Source: Bacteroidales bacterium
Lineage (GTDB): Bacteria > Bacteroidota > Bacteroidia > Bacteroidales > F082
NCBI GenBank assembly: GCA_023229245.1
Contig: JALNZU010000016.1
Span: 1 to 64,000 of the forward strand
DNA length: 64,000 bases
Direction: 5' to 3'
Shown: piece after piece, positions 62,713 through 64,000 of the stretch
Numbering within the stretch: position 1 is the first letter of the stretch
Layout: every line of letters starts with the position of its first letter
Position numbers and translations under genes: made by a program
The notes under the pieces: generated by a model
What the model saw: the letters and a program-made list of their open reading frames with translations, nothing else
What the model was told of the DNA's origin: nothing
The model's database searches: none

Positions 62713-62757
62713 GGAGTTCCTCACATAGGCGGCTGCGCCGCCTATGTGAGGAACTCC
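62713..62757. repeat. Perfect 21-bp palindrome with 3-nt loop
   Basis: GGAGTTCCTCACATAGGCGG-C, TGC, then its exact reverse complement. On either side are TTCCTCACTGCGTTCGGAAT and ATTTCGAGCGTCAGCGAGAA, sequences of a kind widely repeated in this phylum. No gene adjoins it, so it is not an obvious terminator. Confidence 0.85.
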
Positions 62758-62893
62758 CTGTCTGTAAAAAGTTCTACTTCATTTCGAGCGTCAGCGAGAA
62801 ATCTCACACACGATTCTGTACGACTGCTTAATGCCTGAAGAATCAATTATATTAGTATCAGTTTACCGGTTAAACTCCGTTTTGGTATATTAT

Positions 62894-63066
62894 TCATACC
62901 AAGTAAACTCCCTCTTTCCATCCTTCTATTTGTATTATGGCACTTTGACAACGTAATCCAGTTTGTTTGGTTTGTAATAGATTCGATCCTGAGTAAACCT
63001 CTAAATCCCATAAAGTATTTTCATCAAATGGTGTTTCGGTAGTGTTGGATTCGATAGTAAGAAAAT
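62894..63066 (-). pseudogene. Second T9SS-type C-terminal tail fragment
   Basis: Minus-strand frame LWDLEVYSGSNLLQTKQTGL then IIQIEGWKEGVYLV and stop at 62894-62896. The W-x-L-x-V-Y ... GWKEGVY pattern is typical of C-terminal domains of secreted Bacteroidota proteins. No complete gene. Confidence 0.55.
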
Positions 63067-63074
63067 CTCCTCCG

Positions 63075-63195
63075 TTACTCCTTCACCCATTTTCCACTTT
63101 CGTTCAGACCGGTGGGTGCGGTGAGTTGATACAGGTAAACACCGGCGGGCAAATGGGAAGTTTCAATGATGCTTTCGTATTGATGAAGTTGCTAT
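63075..63195 (-). pseudogene. T9SS C-terminal sorting domain, last half
   Basis: Minus-strand frame QYESIIETSHLPAGVYLYQL then TAPTGLNESGKWVKE and TAA at 63075-63077. LPAGVYxY...G is the hallmark end of the Por sorting domain. The first-half fragment lies downstream on the same strand (62553-62650), so the two are in swapped order. Confidence 0.7.
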
Positions 63196-63227
63196 TGCAC
63201 TACAAGATGTCCCACCTGATCAAAAAG

Positions 63228-63509
63228 TCTCAGGTCAATGATGGTAATGTATTTCATTATCGCGATAAAAGTGGTTTAGAGTCGGATATGATTGTGCGTC
63301 TAAGAGATGGCCGATGGGCTGCTATAGAAGTGAAATTAGGTCATAGTCAAGTTGATGTGGCGGCGAATAATCTACTGGCATTACAGGCAAAGATTAATGA
63401 AAAGAAAATGGGTAAAGCTTCATTTCTTATGGTGATTACCGGTGGAGAGTATGCCTATTCCCGACCTGATGGCGTGTTGGTTGTTCCTATAGGATGTCTA
63501 AGGGATTAG
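63228..63509 (+). pseudogene. C-terminal fragment of a COG1373/DUF4143 ATPase
   Basis: QVNDGNVFHYRDKSGLESDM, DGRWAAIEVKLGHSQVDVAA and YSRPDGVLVVPIG align block by block with the end of the 60253 protein (NDGEVFHYRDSSGLEIDAIV, EWAAFEVKLG, FSRPDGINVIS). The open frame reaches back to 63042, but that part is antisense to a T9SS fragment and is not ATPase-like. Confidence 0.8.
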
Positions 63510-63589
63510 TAAATGTGGTATAGGAAAACTCAGCAAGAATCATTTTGGGTACCAACGCGTTATTGTTGTGATTTAAAGGAATCATTTCG

Positions 63590-63905
63590 CACAATCTGCG
63601 GGAAGTAAAAAACCATAAATCAGCGGGCATCTGCGTCCCGATCCGGATAGCTATCGGGATCGGGACGGTTAAAAACCCTCTGCGTCTCCCGATGGCTATC
63701 GGGACGATACAAAAACACATGAAATCAGCGGGTATCCGCGCAATCTGCGGGAAACAAAAACCACTGCGTCTCCCGATGGCTATCGGGACGGTTAAAAACC
63801 CTCTGCGTCTCCCGATGGCTATCGGGACGATACAAAAACACATGAAATCAGCGGGTATCCGCGCAATCTGCGGGAAACAAAAACACCTAAAATCAGCGGG
63901 AATCA
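63590..63905. repeat. Second-family repeat block at the right end
   Basis: Several CCCGATGGCTATCGGG palindromes (one CCCGATCCGGATAGCTATCG variant) alternating with GCGCAATCTGCGGGAAAC and CTCTGCGTCTC units. A segment of about 125 bp is present twice in tandem (GATACAAAAACACATGAAAT copies near 63705 and 63830). No gene. Confidence 0.88.
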
Positions 63906-63924
63906 ATCCCATTCGGTTTTTGTG

Positions 63925-63955
63925 TTGCAAATGAATTTTTCTTTTTTTACCTTTG
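63925..63955 (+). promoter_or_regulatory. Promoter of the gene leaving the window
   Basis: TTG at 63925-63927 and TACCTTTG at 63948-63955, 20 bp apart, 8 bp before an ATG. The leader would be very short. Confidence 0.55.
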
Positions 63956-63962
63956 CCAGTCA

Positions 63963-64000
63963 ATGAAACAACCTTATAAAGTAACAACCGGACTTATCAA
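63963..64000 (+). CDS. Start of an unidentified gene (12 codons, runs off window)
   Basis: ATG at 63963 opens MKQPYKVTTGLI to the window edge, directly behind a good promoter. Too short to identify. Confidence 0.4.
   Translation, partial: MKQPYKVTTGLI

Overview
The window is a piece of a Bacteroidota chromosome. The evidence is the Bacteroidota-type YidC next to PyrG, the repeated TTG-(19-21)-TAnnTTTG promoters, remnants of type IX secretion C-terminal domains, and many of the short palindromic repeats usual in this phylum. I cannot name a genus.

Layout. (1) 1-2.2 kb: the end of an IS3-type element, an IS200-like/REP-associated tyrosine transposase, and a REP array with a strict 53/54-bp period. 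(2) 2.2-13.2 kb: ordinary chromosomal genes: flavodoxin, a hemerythrin/ScdA-like protein with a LuxR regulator, a glycosyltransferase, a lipoprotein phosphodiesterase, a PAP2 phosphatase, a long GAPDH, YidC and CTP synthase. The CTP synthase has Gly where the glutaminase Cys should be. (3) 13.4-52.4 kb: a surface polysaccharide (O-antigen/capsule) locus. It starts with a regulator, wbpA and wbpB. A 6.7-kb block of toxin-antitoxin-like cassettes, each separated by the same composite repeat, then separates wbpA-wbpB from the aminotransferase gene (wbpE-like). After that come gmd/fcl (GDP-L-fucose), an amber-riddled dehydratase pseudogene, an oxidoreductase/epimerase/aminotransferase/asnB group, wbuX-hisH-hisF (acetamidino-sugar formation), acyltransferases, NodB-like deacetylases, six or more glycosyltransferases, Wzx, Wzy, CapA-like and CapK-like genes. 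The 24-51 kb stretch is visibly more AT-rich than its flanks. (4) 52.6-64 kb: an accessory junkyard. It holds at least seven intact, broken or chimeric COG1373/DUF4143 AAA+ ATPase genes, an AbiE-type pair, and fragments of capF, DegT aminotransferases, an AlbA_2-type protein and T9SS C-terminal domains. These are separated by a second palindromic repeat family (CCCGATRGCTATCGGG core with CTGCGG/TTAAA flanks), in places expanded as (CCCGAT)n.

Functional reading. The locus probably makes a glycan containing fucose and an acetamidino- or diamino-uronic sugar, exported by the Wzx/Wzy route. Both edges of the locus have taken in addiction/defence-like cassettes bounded by palindromic repeats. Two of the ATPase genes carry upstream direct repeats with an exact 23-bp period. 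The repeat-bounded cassette array is the most system-like novelty here; its mechanism is inferred, not shown.
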